Below, in pieces: positions 4,802 to 5,325 of a stretch of 5,325 nt of DNA. Below the pieces are notes generated by a model. That model saw only the letters and a program-made list of their open reading frames with translations, searched no databases and had not been told where the DNA came from. The stretch's first letter is position 1. Every line of letters begins with the position of its first letter. The stretch is from positions 1 through 5,325 of the forward strand of contig CALDFO010000303.1 of the NCBI GenBank assembly GCA_937942205.1, read 5' to 3'. This stretch comes from an uncultured Alphaproteobacteria bacterium (GTDB taxonomy: Bacteria > Pseudomonadota > Alphaproteobacteria > Micropepsales > Micropepsaceae). Made by a program: the position numbers and the translations under genes.

Positions 4802-5325
4802 TTGAATAACCTGCGAAATCTCGCGCTGTGGATCGTCATCGCGCTGTTGCTGGTCTTCCTGTTCAACATGTTCCAGGGCACGGGCCAGCATACCCCGGCC
4901 TCGGCCATCACCTATTCCAAGTTCACCGAGCAGGTGGTCCAGAACCAGGTCAAGAAAGTCACCTTCCAGGGCGACCAGGTGAAGGGCGAGCTGAAGAACG
5001 GCCAGCCTTTCACCACCAACGTGCCCAGCAACGACACCACCTTGTGGCCGACCCTCAAGCAGCACAATGTGGACACCACCGTCACCCCGGCCGATGACGG
5101 CATCAGCTTCCTCAGCATCCTGATCAGCTGGGCGCCCATGCTGCTGATCTTCGCGGTGTGGATTTTCTTCCTGCGCCAGATGCAGTCGGGTGGCGGCAAG
5201 GCGATGGGTTTCGGCAAGAGCCGCGCCAAGATGCTGACCGAGCGCCAGGGCCGCGTGACCTTTGAAGATGTCGCGGGCGTGGACGAAGCCAAGGACGACC
5301 TGAAGGAGATCGTGGACTTCCTGCG
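4802..5325 (+). CDS. ftsH: ATP-dependent zinc metalloprotease FtsH (3' truncated by window edge)
   Basis: FtsH is the hexameric inner-membrane AAA+ protease that degrades misassembled membrane proteins and short-lived regulators. Only the first 174 residues are visible. The start is TTG 4802, supported by AAGGA (4790-4794) 7 bases upstream and by the typical alphaproteobacterial N-terminus it gives (MNNLRNLALWIVIALLLVFL); no ATG in this frame occurs earlier in the gene. Order: TM1 ~7-24; periplasmic FtsH extracellular domain ~25-101 with ITYSKFTEQV (36-45); TM2 ~103-124 (ISWAPMLLIFAVWIFFLRQM region); a Gly-rich connector GGGKAMGFGKSRAKM (130-144); then VTFEDVAGVDEAKDDLKEIV (152-171), the signature that begins the AAA+ domain. 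Walker A, Walker B and the HExxH zinc site would lie beyond the window edge. It follows tilS after a 128-base gap that may hold its own promoter; tilS-ftsH adjacency is common in this class. Confidence 0.97.
   Translation, partial: MNNLRNLALWIVIALLLVFLFNMFQGTGQHTPASAITYSKFTEQVVQNQVKKVTFQGDQVKGELKNGQPFTTNVPSNDTTLWPTLKQHNVDTTVTPADDGISFLSILISWAPMLLIFAVWIFFLRQMQSGGGKAMGFGKSRAKMLTERQGRVTFEDVAGVDEAKDDLKEIVDFL

Noticed and set aside
4828..5097. + strand open frame overlapping the start of ftsH
   Set aside because: It is in another frame from the clear FtsH membrane and AAA+ linker sequence and has no family features.
1..5325. A novel defence, mobile or biosynthetic system
   Set aside because: Every gene is a recognised, conserved core gene in a standard order; no accessory gene, integrase, repeat array or compositional break was seen.

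Overview
The window is a stretch of core, GC-rich chromosome carrying the end of a Tol-Pal cluster followed by two housekeeping genes, all on the + strand: tolA (3' end only) - tolB - pal - cpoB (ybgF) - tilS - ftsH (5' part only). This order, the alphaproteobacterial look of the TolA C-terminal domain and of Pal (a Cys pair near the end), and the strong GC bias at third codon positions point to an alphaproteobacterium. I cannot name the genus from sequence alone. There are no mobile elements, CRISPR arrays, tRNA or rRNA genes, and no sign of recent transfer.

Layout: bases 2-373 encode the periplasmic C-terminal domain of TolA; a 43-base gap with a perfect 7-bp hairpin leads to tolB (417-1724). 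A 184-base AT-rich gap (1725-1908) holds a terminator-like hairpin and a plausible sigma70-type promoter for pal (1909-2430). The next gap (2431-2584) carries two successive hairpins, the second a textbook intrinsic terminator. Then come cpoB (2585-3595) and, almost touching it, tilS (3621-4673, start uncertain). A 128-base gap with a possible heat-shock-type promoter precedes ftsH, which starts with TTG at 4802 and runs off the window.

Function: TolA, TolB, Pal and CpoB belong to the envelope-spanning machine that tethers and constricts the outer membrane at division. TolA (inner-membrane anchored) reaches TolB in the periplasm, TolB docks on the lipoprotein Pal, which binds peptidoglycan, and CpoB links this machine to cell-wall synthesis. 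TilS modifies tRNA-Ile2 (CAU) with lysidine in the cytoplasm, and FtsH is the membrane-bound AAA+ metalloprotease. The last two are conserved neighbours rather than parts of Tol-Pal.

I found no undescribed system. The most interesting points are in the non-coding junctions: four mutually complementary 7-base arms between pal and cpoB that could form alternative structures around the terminator, a hairpin/promoter overlap upstream of pal, and a tilS gene with no convincing ribosome-binding site.
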